From Actinomycetota bacterium (lineage in GTDB: Bacteria; Actinomycetota; Actinomycetes; Streptosporangiales; Streptosporangiaceae), in NCBI GenBank assembly GCA_027313705.1, contig DAHVDE010000065.1, forward strand, positions 1 to 64,000: a DNA stretch of 64,000 nt. The letters run 5' to 3'. The stretch's first letter is position 1; each line of letters starts with the position of its first letter. Below are positions 24,028 through 33,699 of this stretch, in pieces. The notes beneath the pieces were generated by a model. That model made no database searches. It worked only from the letters and a program-made list of their open reading frames with translations, and was not told where the DNA came from. The translations under genes and the position numbers were made by a program.

Positions 24028-25458
24028 GTGACCGAGCTCGCTGACCACGAGCGCCAGGACAGGCCGGTCGTGCCTCAGGCGACGGCTAGCCCGTTGCTGG
24101 CCAGCAGGCACGCGTCCGCCGCGAGGCTCAAGCGCCAGTATGCCGCCATTCCCGAAGGGACCAGGGTAAGGCTCGCCAAGTCCACGTCGAATCTCTTCAG
24201 GTTCGGTGACCGTGAGGCGGCGAACCTGGTCACCCTCGACGTGTCGGCTTTCGCGAGCGTACTAGAAGTCAACCCGGCGCAGCGCACGGCTCTCGTCGGC
24301 GGCATGACCACTTACGAGGACCTCGTCGCCGCCACCCTCCCGCACGGGCTCATGCCGCTCGTCGTGCCGCAGCTCAAGACGATCACGCTTGGCGGCGCGG
24401 TGTCCGGCCTCGGTATCGAGTCGACCTCGTTCAGGAATGGCCTGCCGCACGAATCCGTGCTCGAGATGGAGATCCTGACCGGCGACGGCCGGGTCGTCAC
24501 CGCCACGCCCGATGGCCCGCACCAGGACCTGTACCTGGGCTTCCCGAATTCCTACGGCACGCTGGGCTACGCGCTCTGGCTCAAGATCGAGCTCGAGCCC
24601 GTGCAACCCTACGTGCACCTGCGCCACTTCAGGTTCACCAGCGCGGCGGACGTCATGACCGCGATCGAGGAGATCACCAGGGACGGCAGTTACCGTGGTC
24701 ACCGTGCCGACTTCCTCGACGGCACCGCCTTCAGCCCTGACGAGATTTACCTGACGGTCGCCGCCTACAGCGAAGCCGCGCCCTGGCTGAGCGACTACAC
24801 CGGCCAGCGCATTTATTACCAGTCCATCAAGGGCCCGGCCGAGGATTTCCTGACGATCGCCAACTACCTCTGGCGCTGGGACACCGACTGGTTCTGGTGC
24901 TCACGCGCGTTCGGGGTACAGCGTCCTATGGTTCGCATGCTGTGGCCGCGCAAGTACCGGCGATCAGACGTCTACCGCAAGCTAGTCGCGTTTTATAAGC
25001 GGCAAAAATTCATCGGCGCGATGGAGGCTCGCGCCGGCCGGCCTGCCCAGGAGTCGGTGATTCAGGATGTCGAGGTACCGGTCGAGCGATCGGCGGCGTT
25101 CTATGAGTTCTTCGCGGCAGACGTCGGGATGAGCCCGGTCTGGCTTTGCCCGCTCAAGCTGCGCGGCGACCGAGCCTGGCCGCTTTATCCGCTGGCGCCT
25201 GGCCGGGTGTACGTGAACTTCGGTTTCTGGGGCAACGTGACGCTGCCGGAAGGCAAGAGCGACGGCTATTTCAATCGCAAGGTCGAAGGCAAGGTCACCG
25301 AGCTTGACGGCCACAAGGGCCTTTACTCGACCTCTTTTTACACGCCGGAAGAATTCTGGCGGCTTTACAACGGTACGGCGTATTCGGCGCTCAAGGCCGA
25401 ATACGACCCGGCTGGCAGGCTTGCCGATCTATATGACAAGTGCGTAGGCGGGAAATGA
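24028..25458 (+). CDS. FAD-binding oxidoreductase of 10-methyl fatty acid (tuberculostearate-type) synthesis
   Basis: A 476-residue flavoprotein with the FAD_binding_4 (PCMH/VAO) fold: STSNLFRFGDR, LVGGMTTYEDLVAATLPHGLMPLVVPQLKTITLGGAVSGLGIES. The C-terminal half has many aromatic residues (YKRQKFIGAMEARAG, VYVNFGFWGN). Sequence and partner gene match the reductase that converts a 10-methylene acyl chain to 10-methyl (called BfaA in mycobacteria and TmsA elsewhere). The GTG at 24028 is preferred because GGGGAGGG lies about 6 bases upstream. An upstream GTG at 23980 would add 16 residues. The methyltransferase gene starts 10 bases after its stop, so both steps are in one operon. NAD(P)H use is assumed from the family. 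Confidence 0.8.
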   Translation: MTELADHERQDRPVVPQATASPLLASRHASAARLKRQYAAIPEGTRVRLAKSTSNLFRFGDREAANLVTLDVSAFASVLEVNPAQRTALVGGMTTYEDLVAATLPHGLMPLVVPQLKTITLGGAVSGLGIESTSFRNGLPHESVLEMEILTGDGRVVTATPDGPHQDLYLGFPNSYGTLGYALWLKIELEPVQPYVHLRHFRFTSAADVMTAIEEITRDGSYRGHRADFLDGTAFSPDEIYLTVAAYSEAAPWLSDYTGQRIYYQSIKGPAEDFLTIANYLWRWDTDWFWCSRAFGVQRPMVRMLWPRKYRRSDVYRKLVAFYKRQKFIGAMEARAGRPAQESVIQDVEVPVERSAAFYEFFAADVGMSPVWLCPLKLRGDRAWPLYPLAPGRVYVNFGFWGNVTLPEGKSDGYFNRKVEGKVTELDGHKGLYSTSFYTPEEFWRLYNGTAYSALKAEYDPAGRLADLYDKCVGGK

Positions 25459-25468
25459 AGGAGGACGC

Positions 25469-26737
25469 ATGACGCTGGCCCAGGTTTTTGAGAAGGTGGC
25501 TGGTCCTGATGCGCCAGTAGAGTTCCGTGCATACGATGGCAGTTCGGCGGGCTATCCTGGCACGCCGCCGGTCAGCGTGACCGTGCGCGACGAGACGGCA
25601 GTTAAGTACCTGGCGCAAGCGCCTGGCGCAATGGGCCTGGCCCGTGCGTACGTCTCCGGGCACCTCGACGTGGACGGCGACATGTACACGGCGTTGCGCC
25701 GCCTCTCCGGCGCTCAGCAGATCTCGCTCAGTGCCGGAGAGAAACTCGCCCTACTGCGTGATCTTGGCGGCCCGAAACTGCTCTTTCCAAAAATCGCGCC
25801 GCCACCGCAGGAAGTCAGGGTAAACCGAAGCTGGATGATCGGCAGGCGGCATTCCCGCGGCCGGGATGCCAGGGCGATCTCGCACCATTACGACGTGAGC
25901 AACACCTTCTACCAATGGGTGCTCGGTCCTTCGATGGCGTATACCTGCGCGTGCTACCCACGCGCAGACGCCACCCTCGAGCAGGCGCAGGAGCACAAGT
26001 TCGACCTGGTGGCGCGCAAGATCGGGCTTGAGCCTGGCATGCGGCTTCTCGACGTCGGCTGCGGCTGGGGCGGCATGGTCATGCACGCCGCGAGGCATTA
26101 CGGCGTCAGGGCGCTCGGCGTCACGCTGTCCGAGCAGCAGGCGCTCTGGGCGCAGCACGCGATCAAGGAAGCAGGCCTTGAGAACCTTGCCGAGGTCAGG
26201 CACCTGGACTACCGCGAGGTCTCAGAGACCGGCTTCGACGCGGTCAGTTCGATCGGGCTCACCGAGCACATCGGCAAGGCGCAGCTCCCCGGCTACTTCG
26301 CCTTCCTGGCTGGCAAGCTCAAGCCGGGCGGGCGACTGCTCAACCATTGCATCACCAGGCCAGACAACAAGGGCATGGCCAGTGTGCGCGGCGGGTTCAT
26401 CTTCAGGTACGTGTTCCCTGACGGCGAACTCGAGGGACCTGGCTACCTAGTCTCCGCCATGCACGACAACGGGTTCGAGGTCAGGCACGAGGAGAACCTG
26501 CGCGAGCACTACGCGATGACGCTGGCGGCCTGGTGCGCGAACCTTGACGCGCACTGGGACGAGGCCGTGGCGGAGGTGGGAGAGTCGATCGCGCGGGTGT
26601 GGCGGCTCTACATGGCCGGATCACAGCTTGGCTTCGAGCGGAACGTGGTCCAGTTGCACCAGGTACTCGGGGTGAAGCTGCACGAGGATGGCAGGTCAGA
26701 CATGCCGCTGCGGCCGGACTGGGAAACGGCTGGCTAG
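25469..26737 (+). CDS. Cyclopropane-fatty-acid-synthase-type SAM methyltransferase (10-methylene fatty acid forming)
   Basis: A 422-residue class I methyltransferase of the CFA synthase/UfaA1 family. The SAM site is LDVGCGWGGMVMHAA (about residue 192). The bicarbonate/active-site region includes SSIGLTEHIGKAQLPGYF and HYDVSNTFYQWVLGPSMAYTCACY. Such enzymes methylate the double bond of oleoyl phospholipid. In tuberculostearic acid synthesis the product is a 10-methylene chain, later reduced by the oxidoreductase encoded just upstream. A near-ideal AAGGAGG precedes the ATG by 5 bases. Its TAG stop shares a CTAG palindrome with the stop of the convergent DAHP synthase gene. Confidence 0.85.
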   Translation: MTLAQVFEKVAGPDAPVEFRAYDGSSAGYPGTPPVSVTVRDETAVKYLAQAPGAMGLARAYVSGHLDVDGDMYTALRRLSGAQQISLSAGEKLALLRDLGGPKLLFPKIAPPPQEVRVNRSWMIGRRHSRGRDARAISHHYDVSNTFYQWVLGPSMAYTCACYPRADATLEQAQEHKFDLVARKIGLEPGMRLLDVGCGWGGMVMHAARHYGVRALGVTLSEQQALWAQHAIKEAGLENLAEVRHLDYREVSETGFDAVSSIGLTEHIGKAQLPGYFAFLAGKLKPGGRLLNHCITRPDNKGMASVRGGFIFRYVFPDGELEGPGYLVSAMHDNGFEVRHEENLREHYAMTLAAWCANLDAHWDEAVAEVGESIARVWRLYMAGSQLGFERNVVQLHQVLGVKLHEDGRSDMPLRPDWETAG

Positions 26738-28140
26738 GTCTCCTGGCTGCGGTAGCTTTCCGCGACGGTGAAGGCCAGGTCGAGTGCCTGGCTGCGGTTG
26801 AGGCGCGGGTCGCAGGCGGTCTCGTAGCGCTGGTGCAGGTCGTCTACGGCGAGTTCGAAGCTGCCGCCGGTGCACTCGGTGACGTTGTCGCCGGTGAATT
26901 CGATGTGGATACCGCCCGGGTGAGTCCCCTTGGCCCTGTGCACGGCGAAGAAACCGGCTACCTCGTCGAGCACGGCGTCCAGGTGCCTGGTTTTGACGCC
27001 GCTCTGGGTCTCGAAGGTGTTGCCGTGCATCGGATCGCAGATCCAGGCTACCGGGGCGCCGTCGCTGGCTACCGCATCGACCAGGGGCGGCAGCACCTCG
27101 GCGATGCGGCCCGCGCCCATCCTGGTGATCAGGGTCAGCTTGCCAGGGATCCGGTCGGGGTTCAGTTGCCTGATGAGGACGAGCAGGTCCTCAGGAGTGG
27201 TGCCAGGCCCGATCTTGACGCCGACCGGGTTGGCGATGGACTTGGCGAACTCGAGGTGAGCCCCGCCTAGCTGCCTGGTGCGTTCGCCGATCCAGGGGAA
27301 GTGCGTGGACGTGTCGTAGATCTTGCCTGTACGCGAGTCGACTCTGGAAAGCGCGTACTCGTAGTCAAGCAGCAGTGCCTCGTGGCTGGAGTAGAACTCG
27401 ACGGTGTGCAACTCGGCCGGGTCGGTACCGCACGCGCGCATGAAGGCGAGCGCACGATCGATGTCGCCTGCCAGCCGTTCATAACGTTGCCCCGCCGGGC
27501 TGTCAGCGACGAAGTCGTGGTTCCAGGCGTGCACCTGCCGCAGGTCGGCGTAGCCGCCGGTGGTAAATGCCCGGCACAAGTTCAGCGTCACGGCCGAGCA
27601 GTGGTACGCGCGAAGCAGGCGTCCTGGGTCAGGCCTCCGCGCTTGCGGTGAGAAGTCGAATCCGTTGACCGCGTCGCCGCGGTAGGCAGGCAGTTCGACC
27701 CCGTCCCTGGTCTCCGTCGGCTTGGATCTCGGCTTGCCGAACTGGCCAGCCATCCGCCCGATCTTCACGACGGGCACGGTCGCGCCGTAGGTAAGCACGA
27801 CCGCCATTTGAAGCAGGGTCCGCAGCTTGGCCCTGACCGCGGTGGCGTTAGACCCGGCGAACGTCTCGGCGCAGTCGCCGCCCTGCAGCACGAAGGCCTC
27901 GCCGCGGGTCACCGCGGCGAGGCGTTCTGTCAGCAGGTCACACTCGCCGGCGAAGACCAGCGGCGGCATGCCGGAGAGTTCGTCAGTCACCTCCGCCAGG
28001 CGATCAGCATCTGGCCAGTCAGGCTGCTGTGCCGATGGCTGCTCTGGCCAGCGCTCACGCCAGGGCAGGCGATCGGTGGCAGGCAACTCGGTGGGGAACG
28101 CGAAATTGCCCTGAAGCGATGGGGTCGAGGTCACGCTCAT
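26734..28140 (-). CDS. 3-deoxy-7-phosphoheptulonate synthase, class II (plant/AroH-type)
   Basis: A 468-residue class II DAHP synthase. It condenses phosphoenolpyruvate and erythrose 4-phosphate, the first step of the shikimate pathway. Family blocks are continuous: FVLQGGDCAETF, RMAGQFGKPRSKPTE, LPAYRGDAVNGF, HTVEFYSSHEALLLDYE, NPVGVKIGPGTTPEDLL, CDPMHGNTFE and IEFTGDNVTECTGG. The metal-binding Cys/His/Glu/Asp residues are in these blocks. Length is normal. It is divergent from dxr across a GC-extreme spacer and overlaps the convergent methyltransferase stop by 4 bases. Confidence 0.95.
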   Translation of the reverse strand: MSVTSTPSLQGNFAFPTELPATDRLPWRERWPEQPSAQQPDWPDADRLAEVTDELSGMPPLVFAGECDLLTERLAAVTRGEAFVLQGGDCAETFAGSNATAVRAKLRTLLQMAVVLTYGATVPVVKIGRMAGQFGKPRSKPTETRDGVELPAYRGDAVNGFDFSPQARRPDPGRLLRAYHCSAVTLNLCRAFTTGGYADLRQVHAWNHDFVADSPAGQRYERLAGDIDRALAFMRACGTDPAELHTVEFYSSHEALLLDYEYALSRVDSRTGKIYDTSTHFPWIGERTRQLGGAHLEFAKSIANPVGVKIGPGTTPEDLLVLIRQLNPDRIPGKLTLITRMGAGRIAEVLPPLVDAVASDGAPVAWICDPMHGNTFETQSGVKTRHLDAVLDEVAGFFAVHRAKGTHPGGIHIEFTGDNVTECTGGSFELAVDDLHQRYETACDPRLNRSQALDLAFTVAESYRSQET

Positions 28141-28244
28141 ATCGGCTCAGTGATCCAGTGCTCGGAAAGCGGTTACCAACCAGCAGGGAGTCTAGCCCCC
28201 GCCACTCCGCAACATGCCTGCTACCGGCAAGCGCCTATCACCTA

Positions 28245-28269
28245 CCCCCACGTCGCCGCAACGTGGGGG
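28245..28269. repeat. Perfect 9-base-stem inverted repeat upstream of dxr
   Basis: CCCCCACGT (28245-28253) and ACGTGGGGG (28261-28269) pair around a 7-base loop CGCCGCA. It lies between divergent genes, so it is not a normal terminator for either. Confidence 0.7.
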
Positions 28270-28350
28270 CTCGGGGCGGGGGGCTGAGCCCTGCGGCGTC
28301 ACAGCGTAGGTACCGCTGCCCCTGCGGCGCCGCAACGTGGGGGCTCGGGG
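28255..28350. repeat. 22-base direct repeat pair upstream of dxr, core also near 18.2 kb
   Basis: Two exact 22-base copies at 28255-28276 and 28329-28350 begin GCCGCAACGTGGGGGCTC. The 13-base core CCGCAACGTGGGG occurs inverted at 18173-18185, in the spacer before the amidase. Confidence 0.7.
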
Positions 28351-28461
28351 GCGGGGCTCGGGGGCGGGGCTCTGGGGCGAGGGCCTGGCGGGGGCGGGGC
28401 GCCTTTGGTGCCGCAGCATGCGGGTTCGCTGTGCGCGGACCTGGTAAGGGACAATGGGGCC

Positions 28462-29715
28462 ATGCGGTCGGCTTCATCAGATGGTCAGCGCGACGTAGTC
28501 CTGCTCGGCTCCACTGGCTCGATAGGGACGCAGGCGGTCGACATCGTGCGGCGCAATCCGGACAAGTTCCGCCTGGTCGCACTGGCAGCCGGCGGTGCCA
28601 GCCCTGAGTTGCTCGCCAGTCAGGCGCTTGAGTTCGGCGTCGAGACGGTCGCGGTCGCCGATAAGCGCGCCGCCCCTGCCGTGAGGGAAGCGCTCGTCAG
28701 CGGCGGGGGTGTCGGCGGCAGGGGCGCCAGGGGTGTCGGGGGTGTCGGCGGCGGGGGTGTCGGCGGCGGGGGCATCACCGTGCACGCCGGCCCGGACGCG
28801 GTTGCCGCCCTGGCCGGGCATCCGGCGGACGTGGTGCTGAACGCGGTCACCGGGGCGGTGGGCCTGGCTGCGACGCTGTCCGCGCTGGACGCGGGCGTCG
28901 TACTCGCGCTGGCCAACAAGGAGTCGCTGATCATGGGCGGTGACCTGGTGACGAGCCGGGCGGCACCTGGTCAGATCGTGCCTGTGGACTCAGAGCACTC
29001 GGCCATCGCCCAGTGCCTGCGCGGCGGTAGCAGGGGGGAGGTGCGCCGGCTGATCATCACCGCCAGCGGAGGGCCGTTCCTGCACCGCAGCCCCGCTGAG
29101 CTCGCGGACGTCACGCCCGAGCAGGCACTTGCGCATCCGACCTGGAACATGGGGCCGGTGATCACGATCAACTCGGCGACCCTGGTCAACAAGGGTCTCG
29201 AGGTGATCGAGGCGCACCTGCTTTTTGGCGTTTCCTTTGCCGATATCGAAGTGGTTGTGCACCGGCAGTCGGTTATTCACTCGATGGTGGAGTTCACTGA
29301 CGGCTCGACGATCGCCCAGGCGAGCCCGCCTGACATGCGGATACCGATTGCGCTCGCCCTGGCCTGGCCGCAGCGGGTAGCCGACGCGGCGCGGCCGGTG
29401 GACTGGACCGCGTCCCATGCCTGGACTTTCGAGCCGCTTGATGAGGCTGCGTTCCCTGCGGTGCGGCTGGCCAGGGAGGTCGGAAGTGCAGGCGGCACGG
29501 CGCCTGCTGTCTACAACGCGGCGAACGAGGAGTGTGTGGCGGCGTTCCGCGCCAGAACCATTCCTTTCACGGGGATCATGCGGACAGTAGCCCAGGTAAT
29601 CTCAGAACATGGCGGCTCGGCCTGGCCGGCCAGCGGGATCGATGAGATCCTCGCGGCGGATCAGTGGGCCAGGATCAGGGCACGTGAGCTGACCAAGACT
29701 CACGCGACGGTATAG
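28462..29715 (+). CDS. dxr: 1-deoxy-D-xylulose 5-phosphate reductoisomerase
   Basis: A 417-residue DXR (IspC), which converts DXP to 2-C-methylerythritol 4-phosphate with NADPH and a divalent metal, the committed step of the MEP isoprenoid pathway. NADPH motif [16 protein letters not shown] (residues 12-27), [13 protein letters not shown], the metal/substrate residues in [13 protein letters not shown], and [22 protein letters not shown] are all present. Between about residues 80 and 104 there is an extra glycine-rich stretch ([19 protein letters not shown]...) built from a 15-base tandem repeat and absent from typical DXR. It sits in a surface region before HAGPDAV. It heads the dxr-rseP-ispG group. 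The start ATG at 28462 lacks a ribosome site. Confidence 0.95.
   Translation: MRSASSDGQRDVVLLGSTGSIGTQAVDIVRRNPDKFRLVALAAGGASPELLASQALEFGVETVAVADKRAAPAVREALVSGGGVGGRGARGVGGVGGGGVGGGGITVHAGPDAVAALAGHPADVVLNAVTGAVGLAATLSALDAGVVLALANKESLIMGGDLVTSRAAPGQIVPVDSEHSAIAQCLRGGSRGEVRRLIITASGGPFLHRSPAELADVTPEQALAHPTWNMGPVITINSATLVNKGLEVIEAHLLFGVSFADIEVVVHRQSVIHSMVEFTDGSTIAQASPPDMRIPIALALAWPQRVADAARPVDWTASHAWTFEPLDEAAFPAVRLAREVGSAGGTAPAVYNAANEECVAAFRARTIPFTGIMRTVAQVISEHGGSAWPASGIDEILAADQWARIRARELTKTHATV
28741..28770. repeat. 15-base tandem repeat encoding the Gly-rich insert of DXR
   Basis: Two perfect copies of GGTGTCGGCGGCGGG at 28741-28755 and 28756-28770, with degenerate copies back to about 28705. 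All stay in frame (GVGGG). Confidence 0.85.
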
Positions 29716-29796
29716 GCAGGCTGAGCGGAGGGCCGGGGTGGGTGTGCCTGGCGGCGGTGCCGCGAGGTGCCCGCGCCGAAAGGAGAGCTAGAGCGG

Positions 29797-30969
29797 ATGA
29801 GCTACCTGCTTGGCGTGCTGATCTTCGTGATCGCACTGCTGGTGTCGATCTCGTTGCACGAGGCTGGTCACCTGGTGACCGCCAAGGCGTTCGGCATGAA
29901 GGCGACGAGGTTCTTCATTGGCTTCGGCAACACGATCTGGTCGTTTCGGCGCGGCGAGACCGAGTACGGCGTCAAGGCGCTGCCCGTGGGCGGGTTCGTC
30001 GACATCACCGGCATGAGCAACCTGGACGAAGTCGACCAGGCAGACGAGCCGAGGGCGTTTAGATCCAAGCCAGCGTGGCAGCGGTCGGTCGTGCTGCTCG
30101 CAGGTTCGTTCATGCATTTCCTGATCGGGTTCGTGCTGATCTTCGCGGTCATCGCCGGGCTCGGTGCGCAGAACACCAACGTGATCAGCCTGGATGTCTG
30201 CGTGCCTGCGAACGCGAACCAGCTGACCTGCCCGGCGAACGGGCCGAAGTCGCCCGCCTTGCTTGCCGGGCTGAAGACCGGGGACAGGATAGTCGCGGTC
30301 GACGGGCATCAGGTGTCGACCTGGACGCAACTCACCAGTCAGATCGTCAAACACAAGGGCGGCAGCACGGTCGCGTTCACGGTGTCACGTGATGGCAGGC
30401 AGTTCACCAGGCACATCACCTTGGCCAAGCTGGCCTTCCGCCAGGGCGGATTCCTTGGCGTCGAGGAAGTGCCATTCGTGCGGGAGAGCTTCCCTGCCGC
30501 GGTCGGCTCGACAGGGGCACTGTTCGGGCAGACGGTGCACAACACCTTCGATGGCCTTGCCAGGCTGCCAAGTGAGATTTCTAAGCTGTTCTCGCCGAAC
30601 CGGGCGAAATACGGCGGCGGCGTGACCAGCGTTGTCGGCGTCAGCGAAGCAACCGGCCAGGTGGTCAGCGCGCACGGGGTCAGCTGGCAGGAGAAGACGG
30701 CTTTCGTCTTGCTTGTCGTGGCTTCCGTCAACATTTTCGTCGGAGTATTCAACCTGCTGCCATTCCTGCCGCTGGACGGCGGCAAGCTGGTGATCGTTAT
30801 CTTCGAGGGGATCAGGTCCTTCTTCGCCAGGCTGAGGCGCAGGCCTGACCCTGGCCCCATCGACATGCAAAAGCTCATACCGCTGAGTGTTGGTTTCCTG
30901 TTCGTGTTCATCTGCCTCGGCGTGCTGCTTATCGCGGCGGACATCTTCAACCCGATCCAACTTCAGTAA
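29797..30969 (+). CDS. rseP: Site-2 intramembrane metalloprotease, RseP/Rip1 type
   Basis: A 390-residue M50 protease. The zinc motif HEAGH lies in the first membrane helix (about residues 22-26) and the third zinc ligand in [12 protein letters not shown] near the C-terminus (about 320). A PDZ domain ([18 protein letters not shown]) lies between, on the outer face. The homologue Rip1 cleaves anti-sigma factors in mycobacteria. The start at 29797 ([10 protein letters not shown]) is preferred to the upstream GTG at 29767, with AGGAGAG about 11 bases before. It lies between dxr and ispG, as is usual in actinobacteria. Confidence 0.93.
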   Translation: MSYLLGVLIFVIALLVSISLHEAGHLVTAKAFGMKATRFFIGFGNTIWSFRRGETEYGVKALPVGGFVDITGMSNLDEVDQADEPRAFRSKPAWQRSVVLLAGSFMHFLIGFVLIFAVIAGLGAQNTNVISLDVCVPANANQLTCPANGPKSPALLAGLKTGDRIVAVDGHQVSTWTQLTSQIVKHKGGSTVAFTVSRDGRQFTRHITLAKLAFRQGGFLGVEEVPFVRESFPAAVGSTGALFGQTVHNTFDGLARLPSEISKLFSPNRAKYGGGVTSVVGVSEATGQVVSAHGVSWQEKTAFVLLVVASVNIFVGVFNLLPFLPLDGGKLVIVIFEGIRSFFARLRRRPDPGPIDMQKLIPLSVGFLFVFICLGVLLIAADIFNPIQLQ

Positions 30970-30979
30970 GGCGATAACT

Positions 30980-32116
30980 ATGACCGTCAATCTCGGCATG
31001 CCTGGTGCGGCTACGCCACAGCTTGCGTCACGCCGGGTTTCCCGTCAGATCATGGTCGGCAAGGGCGCGCACGCCGTCCCGGTAGGCGGGGGAGCGCCAG
31101 TGTCCGTGCAGTCGATGACGACGACGCTCACCGCCGACGTGAACTCCACCCTTCAGCAGATCGCCGAGCTCACCGCCGCGGGCTGCCAGATCGTCCGGGT
31201 GGCCGTGCCTTCGCAGGACGACGCCGACGCTTTGCCGCAGATCGCTCGCAAGTCCCAGATACCAGTAATAGCTGACATTCATTTCCAGCCAAAATACGTG
31301 TTCGCGGCAATTGACGCCGGCTGCGCCGCCGTCCGAGTCAACCCTGGAAACATCAAGGCCTTCGATGACAAGGTCGGAGAAATTGCCAGGGCGGCGGCCG
31401 ACGCCCAGGTACCGATCAGGATCGGGGTGAATGCCGGATCGCTGGACAAGCGGCTGCTTGCCAAGTATGGCAAGGCCACGCCTGAGGCGCTGACCGAGTC
31501 GGCACTCTGGGAGTGCTCGCTATTTGAGGAGCACGGTTTCCGCGACATCAAGATCTCGGTGAAGCACCACGACCCCGTGGTCATGATCCAGGCCTACCGG
31601 TTGCTGGCCGAGCGCTGCGACTACCCGCTGCATCTCGGCGTGACCGAGGCGGGTCCCGCGTTCCAGGGCACGATCAAGTCCGCGGTGGCGTTCGGCGCGC
31701 TGCTCGCCGAGGGCATCGGTGACACGATACGCGTCTCGCTGTCGGCGCCGCCGGTCGAAGAGGTGAAGGTCGGCACCGCGATCCTCGAGTCGCTCGGGCT
31801 GCGTGAGCGCGGGCTCGAGATCGTTTCCTGCCCGTCCTGCGGCCGGGCCCAGGTCGACGTCTATAAGCTCGCTGACCAGGTGACCGCGGCACTCGAAGGC
31901 ATGGACATACCGCTGCGGGTCGCCGTCATGGGCTGCGTGGTAAACGGCCCTGGCGAAGCCAGGGAAGCCGACCTGGGCGTCGCCTCAGGCAACGGCAAGG
32001 GCCAGATCTTCGTGCGCGGCGAGGTGATCGCGACGGTGCCGGAGTCCCAGATCGTCGAGCGTCTTATCGAGGAAGCCATGAAACTGGCCGCGACCATGAC
32101 GCCGCAGGATGCCTGA
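30980..32116 (+). CDS. ispG: (E)-4-hydroxy-3-methylbut-2-enyl-diphosphate synthase
   Basis: A 378-residue IspG/GcpE, the [4Fe-4S] enzyme that reduces MEcPP to HMBPP in the MEP pathway. The TIM-barrel part ([57 protein letters not shown]) precedes the cluster domain. Three iron-sulfur cysteines are visible in SCPSCGR and CVVNGPGE. The ATG at 30980 follows the rseP stop by 10 bases. The 3' end overlaps the next gene by 8 bases, so translation is probably coupled. Confidence 0.96.
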   Translation: MTVNLGMPGAATPQLASRRVSRQIMVGKGAHAVPVGGGAPVSVQSMTTTLTADVNSTLQQIAELTAAGCQIVRVAVPSQDDADALPQIARKSQIPVIADIHFQPKYVFAAIDAGCAAVRVNPGNIKAFDDKVGEIARAAADAQVPIRIGVNAGSLDKRLLAKYGKATPEALTESALWECSLFEEHGFRDIKISVKHHDPVVMIQAYRLLAERCDYPLHLGVTEAGPAFQGTIKSAVAFGALLAEGIGDTIRVSLSAPPVEEVKVGTAILESLGLRERGLEIVSCPSCGRAQVDVYKLADQVTAALEGMDIPLRVAVMGCVVNGPGEAREADLGVASGNGKGQIFVRGEVIATVPESQIVERLIEEAMKLAATMTPQDA

Positions 32117-33680
32117 ACTCGCGCGGGCGACGCGGCCTGCGCTCGCCGCGGTCGCCTTCGCCGCCCTTCTCGCCCTGGCCGGCTGCACGTTCGGGTCGGC
32201 GTCGAGTACTTCAGGCGCGCCTGGAGGCGGCACCGGTGCCGCCGTGCCCGCCACCGAGGCCACGCTGCACTGGAAGGCATGCGGCGGCCAGGGACCGCAC
32301 GTTCTTTGCGGCCAGCTCAAGGTGCCGCTGAACTACGCCGACGCGAACGGCAGGAAGATCACCCTCGCGCTCACCGAGGTGCCTGCCACCGCCCCGGTAA
32401 GCGAGCGCCAGGGCATCTTGCTTGTCAATCCAGGCGGGCCAGGCGGCAGTGGCACCGGCATGGCCAGCTTCGTCGCCCAGGGCCTTTCGCCTTCCGTGGC
32501 CAGTGACTACGACATCATCGGCTTCGACCCGCGCGGAGTAGGCGCGTCTGTGCCTTCGATGCATTGCGAACCTTCGTTCTTTGCTACCGCGCGGCCAAAC
32601 TACATTCCCGCCAGCCGGTCCGCCGAGCAGGTGCTCAAGGGTCGGGCGAGGACCTATGCCGCTGACTGCGAGAAGAAGTACGCCTGGCTGCTGCCCTACA
32701 TGACGACTGAGAACGTCGCCAGGGACATGAACCAGATCAGGGCGGCCATGGGCCAGTCCAAGCTGAGCTATCTCGGCTACTCCTACGGCACCTACATCGG
32801 GCAGGTCTACGCCACGCTGTTCCCGCATCGGGTGCACCGGATGGTGCTTGACAGCATCGTGAACCCCGATGGCGTCTGGTACGCGGACAACATCGCGCAG
32901 GACTACGCATTCCAGGGCCGCATGAACGCGTTTCTCGCCTGGATGGCGAAATACGACGGCCTCTATCATCTCGGCTCGACGGTGGCGCAGGTGCGCAAAT
33001 CCTGGTACGAGGCCAGGGCCAGGCTGCTCGCGCATCCGGTCAAGGACTCGGCGGGCGTGCCCGTGCTCGGCGCGGACGAGTACGACGACACGATGCTCAT
33101 CGGCGGTTATGACAACGGATACTGGCCAGGACTCGCCGCCGCGCTTGCCACCTACCAGCATGTCGGCGGTACCGGGCAGCTCATGACGCTTTACCGCCAG
33201 GCGGGCAAGCAAAGCGAGAACGAGTTCGCGGTCTACAATGCGGTCGAATGCGCCGACGTGGCCTGGCCGCGCAACTTCGCCAAATGGAACACCGATGCCA
33301 GGAAGGTCTACTCGACCGCTCCGGTCGAAGCCTGGGACAACCTGTGGTTCAACGCCGCCTGCGCGTTCTGGCCAGTGCACGGCCCGGCCAGGCCGCTGCG
33401 AATCGGAGCGCCCGGCCTGCCGGGAATCTTGATGATCCAGGGAACCCTGGACCCGGCGACGCCCTACGCCGGTGCTCTCGTCGCTCACCGGCTGCTGCCG
33501 ACGTCCAAGATGGTAGTAGTGGAAGGCAGCGGCAATCATGGACAGTCACTGGCCTATCCCCCCAATACCTGCGTAAACGACTACCTCGATCGTTACCTGG
33601 CGACGGGTGCGCTGCCTGCGGGACCAGGACCAGTCAACGCGACCTGCCAGGCGCTTCCCGCGCCCGTGCCGAGCGGGTGA
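32109..33680 (+). CDS. Secreted alpha/beta-hydrolase lipoprotein, tripeptidyl aminopeptidase type
   Basis: A 523-residue exported hydrolase. The signal [26 protein letters not shown] ends with the lipobox LAGC. The alpha/beta fold shows the oxyanion HG-like turn NPGGPGGSG, nucleophile elbow GYSYGTY (Ser about residue 223), the acid in [10 protein letters not shown] and His in GNHGQSL near the C-terminus. This matches the actinobacterial SlpD/TAP family (S33), which removes N-terminal peptides outside the cell. It overlaps ispG by 8 bases. The peptide substrate is unknown. Confidence 0.9.
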   Translation: MPELARATRPALAAVAFAALLALAGCTFGSASSTSGAPGGGTGAAVPATEATLHWKACGGQGPHVLCGQLKVPLNYADANGRKITLALTEVPATAPVSERQGILLVNPGGPGGSGTGMASFVAQGLSPSVASDYDIIGFDPRGVGASVPSMHCEPSFFATARPNYIPASRSAEQVLKGRARTYAADCEKKYAWLLPYMTTENVARDMNQIRAAMGQSKLSYLGYSYGTYIGQVYATLFPHRVHRMVLDSIVNPDGVWYADNIAQDYAFQGRMNAFLAWMAKYDGLYHLGSTVAQVRKSWYEARARLLAHPVKDSAGVPVLGADEYDDTMLIGGYDNGYWPGLAAALATYQHVGGTGQLMTLYRQAGKQSENEFAVYNAVECADVAWPRNFAKWNTDARKVYSTAPVEAWDNLWFNAACAFWPVHGPARPLRIGAPGLPGILMIQGTLDPATPYAGALVAHRLLPTSKMVVVEGSGNHGQSLAYPPNTCVNDYLDRYLATGALPAGPGPVNATCQALPAPVPSG

Positions 33681-33699
33681 GTGCCGATACTCTGAGAAG

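Larger units (their letters stand above)
28141..28461. other. GC-extreme divergent spacer upstream of dxr
   Basis: 321 bases with no credible gene. It carries a perfect hairpin at 28245-28269, a 22-base direct repeat (28255-28276 and 28329-28350) and several GGGGC(G)GGG runs. GACAAT at 28450-28455 is a possible dxr -10 element, 6 bases before the ATG, which would make that mRNA leaderless. Confidence 0.6.

Noticed and set aside
28245-28269. Strong hairpin considered as a transcription terminator
   Set aside because: It lies between two divergent gene starts and has no T-tract, so it is listed as a repeat instead.
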